From the NCBI GenBank assembly GCA_016294075.1, contig JAEDCQ010000015.1, positions 1-40,448 of the forward strand: a stretch of 40,448 nt of DNA, read 5' to 3'. Origin of the DNA: Lachnospiraceae bacterium (GTDB taxonomy: Bacteria > Bacillota > Clostridia > Lachnospirales > Lachnospiraceae). A program made the position numbers and the translations under genes. Shown here in pieces: positions 8,877-16,024 of the stretch (positions within the stretch are counted from its first letter, which is position 1; every line of letters begins with the position of its first letter). A model generated the notes under the pieces. That model ran no database searches and was not told where the DNA came from. It worked only from the letters and a program-made list of their open reading frames with translations.

Positions 8877-10034
8877 ATGCGTAAACAGAGAGGAATTCGT
8901 AAGACAAAAGAATACTATTTTGATTACAGCTTAGTATTCATTGTTCTGTTCCTGTTGGGCTTTGGACTGATCATGGTGTATTCTGCCAGCTCCTATGAAG
9001 CATCGGTATCTGAAAAACTGCATTATGATGCAGCCTATTATCTGAAAAAACAGGCAAGTGCAACAGTGTTGGGATTAATTGCCATGCTGGTAGTATCAAG
9101 GATACCGTATCATTTCTGGGAACGTTTTGCGATTCCGGCTTATATTGTTTCTGTTATTTTGATTTTACTTGTATTAACACCTCTTGGATATGAAGCAAAC
9201 GGCGCAAGAAGATGGCTGCGTCTGGGCGTTTCGGTTCAGCCCGCAGAAATAGCCAAGCTGGCAATGATTTTATTCCTCGCAAGCTTTATTTGCCGTCTGG
9301 GAAAAGGAATACGTTCTACAAGAGGGTTTATGACGGTATTGTGTGTTCCGCTCCCGATATGTGCTTTGGTATGGTTTATAACGGAAAATATGAGCTCCGC
9401 AATCATTATTTTTGGAATTGCTTTCTTAATGCTGTTTGTAGCCAGCCCGGATTACAAACGATTTGTTATAATTGCGCTTGTAGGAGTTGCAGTAGTATTT
9501 CTGGCAATTTTCCTGTTTAAGCAGTTAGAAGGGAGCGAACTCTTAGGAGTCCGTGGGGCACGTGTGCTTGCATGGATGGACCCGGAGGCATATGCATCAG
9601 GGAAAGGCTTCCAGACCCTGCAGGCATTATATGCAATCGGTTCCGGCGGTATTTTCGGAAAAGGGCTTGGTCAGAGTATGCAGAAACTCGGATTTCTACC
9701 GGAAACGCAGAATGATATGATTTTTTCCATTGTTTGTGAAGAACTCGGATTATTTGGCGGAATTGCTATTATCCTGATGTTTTTATTATTAATCTGGCGT
9801 TTTATGATTATTGCAAATAATGCTTCCGATTTATTTGGTGCTTTGCTTGTGGTAGGTGTCTTGGGACATATAGCAATACAGGCTATTTTAAATATCGCCG
9901 TTGTAACCAATACGATTCCGAATACAGGTATTTCGCTTCCTTTTATCAGTTATGGAGGCTCTTCCATTATGTTTCTCTTAATTGAGATAGGCTTAGTGCT
10001 GAGTGTAGCAAGAGGAATCCGTATAAAAGAATAG
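8877..10034 (+). CDS. ftsW: SEDS peptidoglycan glycosyltransferase FtsW/SpoVE
   Basis: Polytopic SEDS-family glycan polymerase that works with a partner class B PBP. About ten hydrophobic segments are visible. Family signatures include GLIMVYSASSY near the N terminus, VQPAEIAKLA, a long loop with LGVRGARVLAWMDPEAY, LPETQNDMIFSIVCEELG, and ISLPFISYGGSS near the end. At 385 aa the length is typical. AAAGG lies 10 nt before the ATG used here. An in-frame GTG at 8871, only 4 nt from AAAGG, is an alternative start. FtsW and the sporulation paralogue SpoVE cannot be told apart here. Confidence 0.93.
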   Translation: MRKQRGIRKTKEYYFDYSLVFIVLFLLGFGLIMVYSASSYEASVSEKLHYDAAYYLKKQASATVLGLIAMLVVSRIPYHFWERFAIPAYIVSVILILLVLTPLGYEANGARRWLRLGVSVQPAEIAKLAMILFLASFICRLGKGIRSTRGFMTVLCVPLPICALVWFITENMSSAIIIFGIAFLMLFVASPDYKRFVIIALVGVAVVFLAIFLFKQLEGSELLGVRGARVLAWMDPEAYASGKGFQTLQALYAIGSGGIFGKGLGQSMQKLGFLPETQNDMIFSIVCEELGLFGGIAIILMFLLLIWRFMIIANNASDLFGALLVVGVLGHIAIQAILNIAVVTNTIPNTGISLPFISYGGSSIMFLLIEIGLVLSVARGIRIKE

Positions 10035-10107
10035 TAACGTACAAGATACGATTTTTTCTTTCGGGAATATAATAAAGATAAGAGATTATATTTTCGGAAG
10101 GCGAATC

Positions 10108-11361
10108 GTGGACGTAATTCATGTAGAAGGGAATGGGCCGTTACAGGGAGAGGTTACAATTCAAGGTTCAAAAAATGCGGTATTACCCATTCTGGCGGCA
10201 ACGATATTGATAGAAGGAGTTTGCTGTCTGAAAAACTGTCCTCATATTTCAGATGTGGAATGCATGCTGAATCTGTTAGAAAGCGTAGGGTGCCGTATAT
10301 GCCGTGATAAGGACAGTCTAAAGGTGGATGCATCAAATTTAAAGGAGACGAGACTTCCGAAAGAACTGGTCAGCAGTATGCGTTCTTCCATTATCCTTCT
10401 TGCCCCGCTGCTTTCGCGATGTAAGGAAGCAACCCTGAATTATCCGGGGGGATGTGTAATCGGTGAACGTCCGATAGATATTCATTTATACCTTTTAAAA
10501 AAACTCGGAGCGGTCTTTACATCGGAGGAGGATTTCTTAAAAGGACGGCTAAAGGATTTTTCGGGAACTACGGTGCATCTGACATTTCCAAGTGTCGGAG
10601 CTACGGAAAACGGTATCTTGGCAGGTGTTCTCGCAAAAGGCAGGACTGTACTGATGAATTGTGCAAAGGAACCTGAAGTCCGGCAGTTGTGTCAATTCTT
10701 AAACAGTGCGGGAGCAAAGATAGACGGAATCGGAACGGAGTGTCTGACAATAGAAGGCGTGGAACGTCTTTATCCTGTGACCTATACAATCGAAGCCGAC
10801 CGAATTGTGGCAGGAACATATTTGTTTTCTGCGGTTGCGACAAGGGGCAGGATTGGAATTTTAAATGCACCAATCGCAGACATGGAAGCCGCAATTGCTG
10901 TTGCAAGACAAATGGGATGCCGGATTTTTGAGGGAAGCAATTGTCTGGAGGTCTGGCAACCTGACAGACCGACTGCGGTAAAAAAAGTAAAAACAATGGT
11001 ATATCCGGGATTTCCGACAGATTTACAGTCGGTGCTTCTGACAACTCTTTCAGTAAGCAAAGGGGAAAGCGTTGTGGAAGAAACCATTTTTTCCAATCGT
11101 TTCAAAATTGTCGAAGAATTATCCCGTATGGGTGCAGATATTAAAACAGAAGGAAATTGTGCATATATCTGCGGAAAAAATAATTTGCATGCGGCATCGC
11201 TTCTGGCGGAGGACTTGCGTGGAGGAGCTGCTTTGGTACTGGCGGGAATCTGCGCCCACGGTGAGAGCTTTATCGGAAACAGCCATTTTATTGAACGTGG
11301 TTATGAAGATATCTGCAGGGATTTTCGTATGCTTGGAGCTACGATAGAAAAGATGCGTTAG
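10108..11361 (+). CDS. murA: UDP-N-acetylglucosamine 1-carboxyvinyltransferase (MurA family)
   Basis: First committed enzyme of peptidoglycan precursor synthesis: transfers enolpyruvate from PEP to UDP-GlcNAc. The N terminus has the conserved GSKNAVLPILAA. The active-site loop reads GGCVIGERPID with the catalytic cysteine at residue 116, which indicates a fosfomycin-sensitive type. EADRIVAGT and PTDLQSVL are further family signatures. The GTG start is supported by GGAAGGCG just upstream. It lies between ftsW and ftsQ, where many Firmicutes have murG. A TATAAT at 10068-10073 could be part of a local promoter, but no convincing -35 is seen. A second murA may exist elsewhere. Confidence 0.93.
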   Translation: MDVIHVEGNGPLQGEVTIQGSKNAVLPILAATILIEGVCCLKNCPHISDVECMLNLLESVGCRICRDKDSLKVDASNLKETRLPKELVSSMRSSIILLAPLLSRCKEATLNYPGGCVIGERPIDIHLYLLKKLGAVFTSEEDFLKGRLKDFSGTTVHLTFPSVGATENGILAGVLAKGRTVLMNCAKEPEVRQLCQFLNSAGAKIDGIGTECLTIEGVERLYPVTYTIEADRIVAGTYLFSAVATRGRIGILNAPIADMEAAIAVARQMGCRIFEGSNCLEVWQPDRPTAVKKVKTMVYPGFPTDLQSVLLTTLSVSKGESVVEETIFSNRFKIVEELSRMGADIKTEGNCAYICGKNNLHAASLLAEDLRGGAALVLAGICAHGESFIGNSHFIERGYEDICRDFRMLGATIEKMR

Positions 11362-11369
11362 GAGTAAAC

Positions 11370-12185
11370 TTGGGTAATAGAAAAACAAAAAAGAAGAAAA
11401 AGAAAAAATTGAATACTTCTTTTGCGACAAAGCGTGAGCCGCTTTTTACGGGTTTTTCGGGAAGATATTTTGATAAGCTGAAAAAAACGGCTCTTACGGT
11501 TTTGGTAATAGCTCTGTTAGTGCTCGCAGGATATTCCGTTATACACTTTTTTACGATAGATACCGTAATGGTGGAGGGAAATGTACATTATACGGATGAG
11601 GAAATTCAGGAAATGGTGCTTGGTGGAAGGCTGGGCCGTAATTCTTTATACTTGTCCGTGAAATACCATAACAGGCAGATAGAGGATATTCCTTTTATTG
11701 AGACAATGGATGTTGAAATTGTTTCGCCAAATTCTGTTAAGATTACAGTTTATGAGAAGTCTATGGCCGGCTTTGTAGAATATATGGGCAAGTATTTTTA
11801 TTTTGATAAAGACGGAACTGTTGTAGAATCGTCAACTGTTAAGACACTTGGAGTTCCGCAGATTAAAGGACTTGTGTTTAATCACATTGTTCTTTGGGAA
11901 AAGCTTCCGGTTGCGGATGATTCTATTTTCAATCATATTCTGGATATTTCCCAGCTTTTGGAAAAATACGGAATCAGTGCTGAGCAGATATATTTTGATA
12001 AGAATTATGAAATTACGCTTTATTTCGATGAATGTAAGATAAAATTAGGAAATACGGACTATATTGATGAAAAAATTATGAAGCTGAAAATGATTCTTCC
12101 GAACATAGAAGGGAAGAAGGGGGTGCTCAGAATGGAAAGTTACACCCCTCAATCTACGGATGTAACTTTTGAAATGGAGCAGTAA
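11370..12185 (+). CDS. ftsQ: Cell division protein FtsQ/DivIB
   Basis: Bitopic divisome protein that bridges FtsL/DivIC and the septal synthase. A very lysine-rich cytoplasmic head (about residues 4-13 almost all Lys) is followed by one transmembrane helix (about 39-61). The extracellular POTRA-like domain begins FTIDTVMVEGNVHYTDEEI, and the beta domain contains VEIVSPNSVKITVYEK. The 271-aa length fits. The start is TTG with AGGAG 5 nt upstream, and it begins 8 nt after the murA stop, so the two are co-transcribed. Confidence 0.9.
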   Translation: MGNRKTKKKKKKKLNTSFATKREPLFTGFSGRYFDKLKKTALTVLVIALLVLAGYSVIHFFTIDTVMVEGNVHYTDEEIQEMVLGGRLGRNSLYLSVKYHNRQIEDIPFIETMDVEIVSPNSVKITVYEKSMAGFVEYMGKYFYFDKDGTVVESSTVKTLGVPQIKGLVFNHIVLWEKLPVADDSIFNHILDISQLLEKYGISAEQIYFDKNYEITLYFDECKIKLGNTDYIDEKIMKLKMILPNIEGKKGVLRMESYTPQSTDVTFEMEQ

Positions 12186-12239
12186 TTTATAAAATACCGG
12201 TTTGATTTAGAAAAAACTTGAGATTATTTGAAAAAAAGA

Positions 12240-12268
12240 TTGCGTAAAGAGAAAAATAATTATATGAT
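12240..12268 (+). promoter_or_regulatory. Predicted promoter for ftsZ
   Basis: TTGCGT at 12240-12245 and TATGAT at 12263-12268 are 17 bp apart, inside the 123-nt gap before the ftsZ start. This would give ftsZ its own expression besides read-through from ftsQ. Consensus match only. Confidence 0.5.
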
Positions 12269-12308
12269 AAAAATAGGAATTCATGATGGGATGAAGGAGG
12301 AAGTACCT

Positions 12309-13460
12309 TTGCTAGAGATTAAGACAAGCGATGCAGAATCCGGTGCAAAAATTTTAGTTGTAGGTGTTGGTGGTGCCGGTAATAATGCTGTAAATAGAAT
12401 GATTGATGAAAGTATCAACGGAGTGGATTTTATCGGTGTAAATACGGACAAGCAGGCTCTTTCATTATGTAAAGCATCTAAGCTGTTACAGATTGGTGAA
12501 AAGCTTACAAAAGGTCTTGGTGCCGGTGCAAAGCCCGAAATCGGAGAAAAAGCCGCAGAAGAAAGCTATGATGAGCTGATGAATGCGTTACAGAATTATA
12601 ATATGGTATTTGTTACCTGTGGTATGGGCGGAGGAACCGGAACCGGTGCAGCGCCTGTTGTAGCGAAGATTGCAAAGGACCTTGGAATCCTGACAGTCGG
12701 AGTTGTTACAAAGCCGTTTCGTTTTGAAGCAAAAGCAAGAATGACAAATGCACTTGCAGGTATTGAAAAATTAAAGGGCAATGTAGATACTCTTATTGTT
12801 ATCCCCAATGATAAATTATTGGAAATCGTGGACCGCAGAACGACGATGCCGGAAGCACTTAAGAAGGCGGATGAGGTTTTACAGCAGGCAGTACAGGGAA
12901 TTACGGACTTAATTAATGTACCGGCTGTTATTAATCTTGACTTTGCGGATGTACAGACGGTTATGCGTGGCAAAGGTGTTGCCCATATCGGTATCGGATA
13001 CGGCAAGGGTGATGATAAGGCAAGCGAAGCAATTAAGATGGCAGTGGAATCTCCTCTGTTAGAGACGACAATTAAAGGCGCTACAGATGTCATTATTAAT
13101 GTTTCCGGTGATATTTCCATGTATGATGCGGATGATGCAGCAAATTATGTTCAGCAGATTGCAGGAGAGGATATTAATATTATCTTTGGTGCCATGTATG
13201 ATGATTCTCAGCCGGATTATTGTAAGATTACGGTTATTGCAACCGGACTTGATGAAAATCCGATGCCGGGAAGACCGGGAGCACTCGGAAGCTTCGGGAA
13301 AGGACCTATTGTCGCTGGCAGAACCATTGCACCTAAGGTCTCAACGGGTACGGTATCAAGAGAAAATGTTCGCCCTGTAAATATTCAGCGTCCGACTGAT
13401 ATAAAGAGCAAGGTTGAAGAGAATCAGTTAAAGATTCCGGAATTCCTTCAGAAAAAATAA
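12309..13460 (+). CDS. ftsZ: Cell division protein FtsZ
   Basis: Tubulin-like GTPase that forms the Z ring. The N-terminal GVGGAGNNAVNRM loop, the tubulin signature GGGTGTGAAP (about residues 107-116) and the NLDFADV T7-like loop region are present. The variable linker ends in KIPEFLQKK, the conserved C-terminal peptide that binds FtsA/SepF-type partners. The open frame extends upstream to 12228. TTG at 12309 is chosen because AAGGAGG (12294-12300) lies 8 nt upstream, and the protein then begins LEIKTSDAESGAKILVVG like family members, giving 383 aa. It is followed by a hairpin terminator and ends the division cluster. Confidence 0.97.
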   Translation: MLEIKTSDAESGAKILVVGVGGAGNNAVNRMIDESINGVDFIGVNTDKQALSLCKASKLLQIGEKLTKGLGAGAKPEIGEKAAEESYDELMNALQNYNMVFVTCGMGGGTGTGAAPVVAKIAKDLGILTVGVVTKPFRFEAKARMTNALAGIEKLKGNVDTLIVIPNDKLLEIVDRRTTMPEALKKADEVLQQAVQGITDLINVPAVINLDFADVQTVMRGKGVAHIGIGYGKGDDKASEAIKMAVESPLLETTIKGATDVIINVSGDISMYDADDAANYVQQIAGEDINIIFGAMYDDSQPDYCKITVIATGLDENPMPGRPGALGSFGKGPIVAGRTIAPKVSTGTVSRENVRPVNIQRPTDIKSKVEENQLKIPEFLQKK

Positions 13461-13472
13461 AATAAAACTTTT

Positions 13473-13514
13473 ACAACGGATGGTCCTGTGCGGTCATCCG
13501 TTGTTTGTCGTTTT
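13473..13514 (+). terminator. Hairpin terminator after ftsZ
   Basis: ACAACGGATG pairs with CATCCGTTGT (10 bp, 12-nt loop), followed by a mixed T-rich tail. The tail is imperfect, so termination may be partial. Its 3' flank overlaps the spoIIGA control region. Confidence 0.7.
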
Positions 13515-13591
13515 GAGTCAAAAATTACAAACGTAAATGCCGTTTTTTATCTATTCTTTTGACAAATTACTTTTTCCATACTTCGTATACT
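13504..13591 (+). promoter_or_regulatory. spoIIG-type promoter with Spo0A boxes and 21-bp spacer
   Basis: TTGACA (13559-13564) and TATACT (13586-13591) are separated by 21 bp, too long for a normal sigma-A promoter. On the minus strand, TTTGTCAAA (13558-13566) matches the Spo0A box TTTGTCRAA exactly and covers the -35. Two weaker box-like sites, 7 of 9 each, lie at 13504-13512 and 13514-13522. B. subtilis spoIIG is a Spo0A-activated sigma-A promoter with a 22-bp spacer and a box over its -35, so the architecture is shared. Confidence 0.72.
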
Positions 13592-13608
13592 GTACTTGTG
13601 TGCAGGAG

Positions 13609-14439
13609 GTGAGGAAAATCTATCAAATCTACATCGAATATGTTTTCCTTCTAAACTTCGTATTTCTATATTGCATTTTAAGTGTTAGCGCGGTCATGCT
13701 TTCCTGTTCTGTCACATGGAGAAGGCAGGTCCTTGCGTCACTTGCAGGTGCGGCTTTATGCTGTATGTGCCTTTTTCTGCCGTTTCGTTTGTGGTATCGC
13801 CTCTTGATTGGTGAACTAGTAACATTTGTCACTTCTCCATATGCATTTTCTTCTGAAAGAAGTGGGAAAAAGTGGCGCCAAAAATGTTATTTTACGGTGT
13901 TGGGTACAATGGTATTAATAGGCGGAAGTGTTGCATTGATTCAGAAGTTTTTTTTGAAAACAATATTTTCTGCAATAAAGTTAGCCGGAATTACGATTTT
14001 ACTTTCCTTAGTGATTAAGCATATCCTGCAGCACTATCTTCTGCTGAAAAAAACGCTGATTTATCCGGTAATCCTGATAGAAGGAGATACTCAATATCAT
14101 ATGAAAGCGCTTTTAGATACCGGCAACAGTCTGATAGAACCAATCAGTAAAAAGCCGGTGTGTATTGTAGGGCAGAATGTTTTTGAACAAGAAACAGTAA
14201 AGGAGGGAGAACGGAAGAAATTTCAGCCGCATGCATTTCGTGTAATTCCATATCATTCGGTAGGAAAGGAGAACGGAATATTAAGCGGTTATGAAATGGA
14301 CCGTCTGATTATTGATACAGACGAAAGAAAGGTCATTATCGAAAAACCGATGATAGGAATCAGCCGCGTGCCTGTTGGCAGTCCGCAGTCTTATCAAATG
14401 ATTTTACAACCGGAATTACTAAGAGAAGGAGAGAAATGA
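13609..14439 (+). CDS. spoIIGA: Sporulation sigma-E factor processing peptidase SpoIIGA
   Basis: Membrane aspartic protease that removes the pro-sequence of sigma-E in the mother cell. About five hydrophobic segments fill the N-terminal half. The C-terminal cytoplasmic domain has the aspartic protease motif LLDTGNSLIEP, with the aspartate near residue 170. The start is uncertain. The frame opens at 13537, but that ATG lies upstream of the predicted promoter elements. GTG 13609 is used here, yet AGGAGG (13604-13609) overlaps it. An ATC at 13618, 8 nt after AGGAGG, would give MYQIYIEYVFLLNF, the family-like N terminus. The gene is 1 nt upstream of sigE, its substrate. Confidence 0.9.
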   Translation: MRKIYQIYIEYVFLLNFVFLYCILSVSAVMLSCSVTWRRQVLASLAGAALCCMCLFLPFRLWYRLLIGELVTFVTSPYAFSSERSGKKWRQKCYFTVLGTMVLIGGSVALIQKFFLKTIFSAIKLAGITILLSLVIKHILQHYLLLKKTLIYPVILIEGDTQYHMKALLDTGNSLIEPISKKPVCIVGQNVFEQETVKEGERKKFQPHAFRVIPYHSVGKENGILSGYEMDRLIIDTDERKVIIEKPMIGISRVPVGSPQSYQMILQPELLREGEK

Positions 14440-14440
14440 A

Positions 14441-15184
14441 ATGATACTGAAAGTGACATTGCCGGGAAGAATGCAAATGAAGTTTTCACAGCAGGAAACC
14501 GGACTTTTTATGATGAAGCATGGAGATATTCATTACATAGGGGGAACAGAGGTGCTTCCGCCGCCGCTGGATGCGGACAAAGAATATGAGATGATACAAA
14601 GTCTTACTTCACAGGAGGATGAAAGTGCCAGAGCCGTATTAATTGAGCACAATCTGCGTCTTGTCGTATACATAGCCAAAAAATTTGACAATACAGGAGT
14701 GGGTGTGGAGGATTTAATTTCCATTGGTACTATCGGTTTGATTAAGTCGGTAAATACCTATAATCCCGATAAAAAAATCAAGCTTGCCACATATGCCTCC
14801 AGATGTATTGAGAATGAAATTTTAATGTACTTAAGACGGAATAATAAAACGAAGCTGGAGGTTTCCATCGATGAACCGTTAAATGTGGACTGGGACGGAA
14901 ATGAGCTTCTGCTTTCCGATATTCTGGGGACGGAAGAGGATGTGATATATAGGGACTTAGAAAATGAAGTGGAGCGGAAACTGCTTGATAAGGCAATAGA
15001 AAAGCTCTCAGACAGAGAAAGGACAATTATCAATCTGCGTTTTGGTTTGAATACAAAAAACGGAGAAGAAATGACGCAGAAAGAAGTGGCATCGCTTCTT
15101 GGGATATCCCAATCCTATATTTCCAGGCTGGAAAAGAAGATTATGAAGAGGCTTAAGAAAGAAATAAAGGGTTGTGTCAACTGA
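14441..15184 (+). CDS. sigE: RNA polymerase sporulation sigma factor SigE (pro-sigma-E)
   Basis: Early mother-cell sigma factor. The N-terminal pro-sequence (about residues 1-30) ends near HYIGGTEVLPPPL, very like the SpoIIGA cleavage region of B. subtilis pro-sigma-E. Region 2 includes HNLRLVVYIAKKF, ISIGTIGLIK and YASRCIENEILMYLRR. Region 4 contains the helix-turn-helix TQKEVASLLGISQSYISRLEKK. The 247-aa length is typical. AAGGAGAG precedes the ATG, and the 1-nt gap to spoIIGA implies coupling with its processing protease. Its last codons overlap a promoter that drives the riboswitch module. Confidence 0.97.
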   Translation: MILKVTLPGRMQMKFSQQETGLFMMKHGDIHYIGGTEVLPPPLDADKEYEMIQSLTSQEDESARAVLIEHNLRLVVYIAKKFDNTGVGVEDLISIGTIGLIKSVNTYNPDKKIKLATYASRCIENEILMYLRRNNKTKLEVSIDEPLNVDWDGNELLLSDILGTEEDVIYRDLENEVERKLLDKAIEKLSDRERTIINLRFGLNTKNGEEMTQKEVASLLGISQSYISRLEKKIMKRLKKEIKGCVN

Positions 15185-15200
15185 AAAAATGTGATACACT
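15172..15200 (+). promoter_or_regulatory. Predicted promoter of the cobalamin riboswitch transcript
   Basis: TTGTGT (15172-15177) and TACACT (15195-15200) are 17 bp apart, and TGA directly before the -10 makes it an extended -10. The predicted start near 15207 lies just upstream of the riboswitch. The -35 is inside the sigE 3' end. Confidence 0.55.
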
Positions 15201-15223
15201 TTGCCTGCATCAAAATAATAAGC

Positions 15224-15417
15224 ATTTCAGGTGTCAGATTTTTAATCTGGTGAAAAGGGAAATAGGTGTAATTCCTATACGAACTCGTCGCTGTAATAGA
15301 GGAGTCTGCTTTTATGATGTCACTGGTATATGCCGGGAAGACAAAAGCAGATGAGGATTCTTAAGTCAGAAGACCTGCCTGTTATGGTACAAATAGCCAC
15401 GAGTAATTGGTTTGTAC
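15224..15417 (+). ncRNA. Cobalamin riboswitch (aptamer plus P13 hairpin)
   Basis: Adenosylcobalamin/B12-sensing leader RNA. Consensus pieces appear in order: GGTGAAAAGGGAAATAGGTG (15249-15268), AATTCC with CGTCGCTGTAA, GTCACTGG with GCCGGGAAG, and TTAAGTCAGAAGACCTGCC near 15361-15379. The P13 hairpin is GTACAAA (15387-15393) with TTTGTAC (15411-15417). Loop L5 ACTCGT (15283-15288) is a perfect 6-nt complement of ACGAGT (15399-15404) in the P13 loop, the expected kissing interaction. It controls the downstream transcobalamin-like and ECF genes. A 60-codon open frame across it is not considered a gene. Confidence 0.93.
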
Positions 15418-15421
15418 GTGA

Positions 15422-15466
15422 GAATATATTAATGGAATTTATATTCTTTTAATATATGGTTTTTTT
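15422..15466 (+). promoter_or_regulatory. AT-rich alternative hairpins of the riboswitch expression platform
   Basis: Two mutually exclusive helices share one segment. GAATATA (15422-15428) pairs with TATATTC (15440-15446). Alternatively ATATATTAA (15424-15432) pairs with TTAATATAT (15449-15457), followed by seven T (15460-15466). This looks like an antiterminator/terminator pair, but the pairing logic is inferred. Confidence 0.5.
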
Positions 15467-15498
15467 GCGTCTGCAAAACGACCGATAACGACGTTTTT

Positions 15499-15532
15499 AA
15501 GCCTCTTACCGTATATTGGTAAGAGGCTTTTT
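15499..15532 (+). terminator. Strong terminator in the riboswitch leader
   Basis: AAGCCTCTTACC pairs with GGTAAGAGGCTT (12 bp, 7-nt loop), ending in a T run. It lies between the aptamer and the first gene, so it is presumably the B12-controlled stop. The rest of the 415-nt gap (15185-15600) holds the promoter, aptamer and platform. Confidence 0.88.
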
Positions 15533-15600
15533 AACATAAGGATGGCTCACGAGGCTTATCGGTATTTGATGTATAGAAAAATACAAAAAGGAGAAAAAAT

Positions 15601-16023
15601 ATGACAGAAAAACAAACATCCAAGAAAAAAATATGGCTGGGACTCGGCTGCCTTGTGGTATTGGTTGCTGCTTTGGCAGTGATATACAGTGTATTCGGAG
15701 CAAAGCCAGTAGCCGGAAGTAAAGACATTACAATTGAAGTAATAAATAAAGCACAGGAATCCACGCTGTATGAAGTGTCAACCGAAGCGGAATATTTAAG
15801 ACAGGCAATGGAAGAGGCAGACGGCCTTACCTTTGAAGGGACAGAAAGTGACTATGGCATGATGGTTAATACCGTTAACGGAGAAACCGCTGATTATAGT
15901 GTTGACGGTTCTTATTGGAGCTTCTATGTGAATGAAGAATACTGCAATTACGGAATAGACAGCCAGCCCGTGGCAGACGGTGATGCATTTAAAATTGTTT
16001 ATACGGCAGAGATGATACAATAA
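15601..16023 (+). CDS. Membrane-anchored DUF4430 (transcobalamin-like) protein
   Basis: Likely cell-surface cobalamin or corrinoid binder. The 140-aa product has a short basic N terminus, one membrane anchor (about residues 11-31, no convincing lipobox) and an extracellular domain. Its final part carries YWSFYVN, then NYGIDSQPVADGD (about 105-128), the pattern of DUF4430 domains. DUF4430 is related to the C-terminal domain of animal transcobalamin and intrinsic factor (family knowledge). AAGGAG precedes the ATG. The riboswitch immediately upstream and the ECF S component 1 nt downstream support a role in B12 capture. Ligand binding itself is inference. Confidence 0.85.
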   Translation: MTEKQTSKKKIWLGLGCLVVLVAALAVIYSVFGAKPVAGSKDITIEVINKAQESTLYEVSTEAEYLRQAMEEADGLTFEGTESDYGMMVNTVNGETADYSVDGSYWSFYVNEEYCNYGIDSQPVADGDAFKIVYTAEMIQ

Positions 16024-16024
16024 G

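Noticed and set aside
10045..10073. Possible murA promoter with TATAAT at 10068-10073
   Set aside because: The -10 is good but no acceptable -35 or extended -10 is present; kept only as a remark in the murA entry.
12596..13120. Long minus-strand open frame (174 codons) inside ftsZ
   Set aside because: It mirrors the strongly conserved ftsZ reading frame and has no ribosome site or family features.
15172..15354. 60-codon open frame on the plus strand after sigE
   Set aside because: It lies across the riboswitch promoter and aptamer, has no ribosome site and no recognisable protein features.
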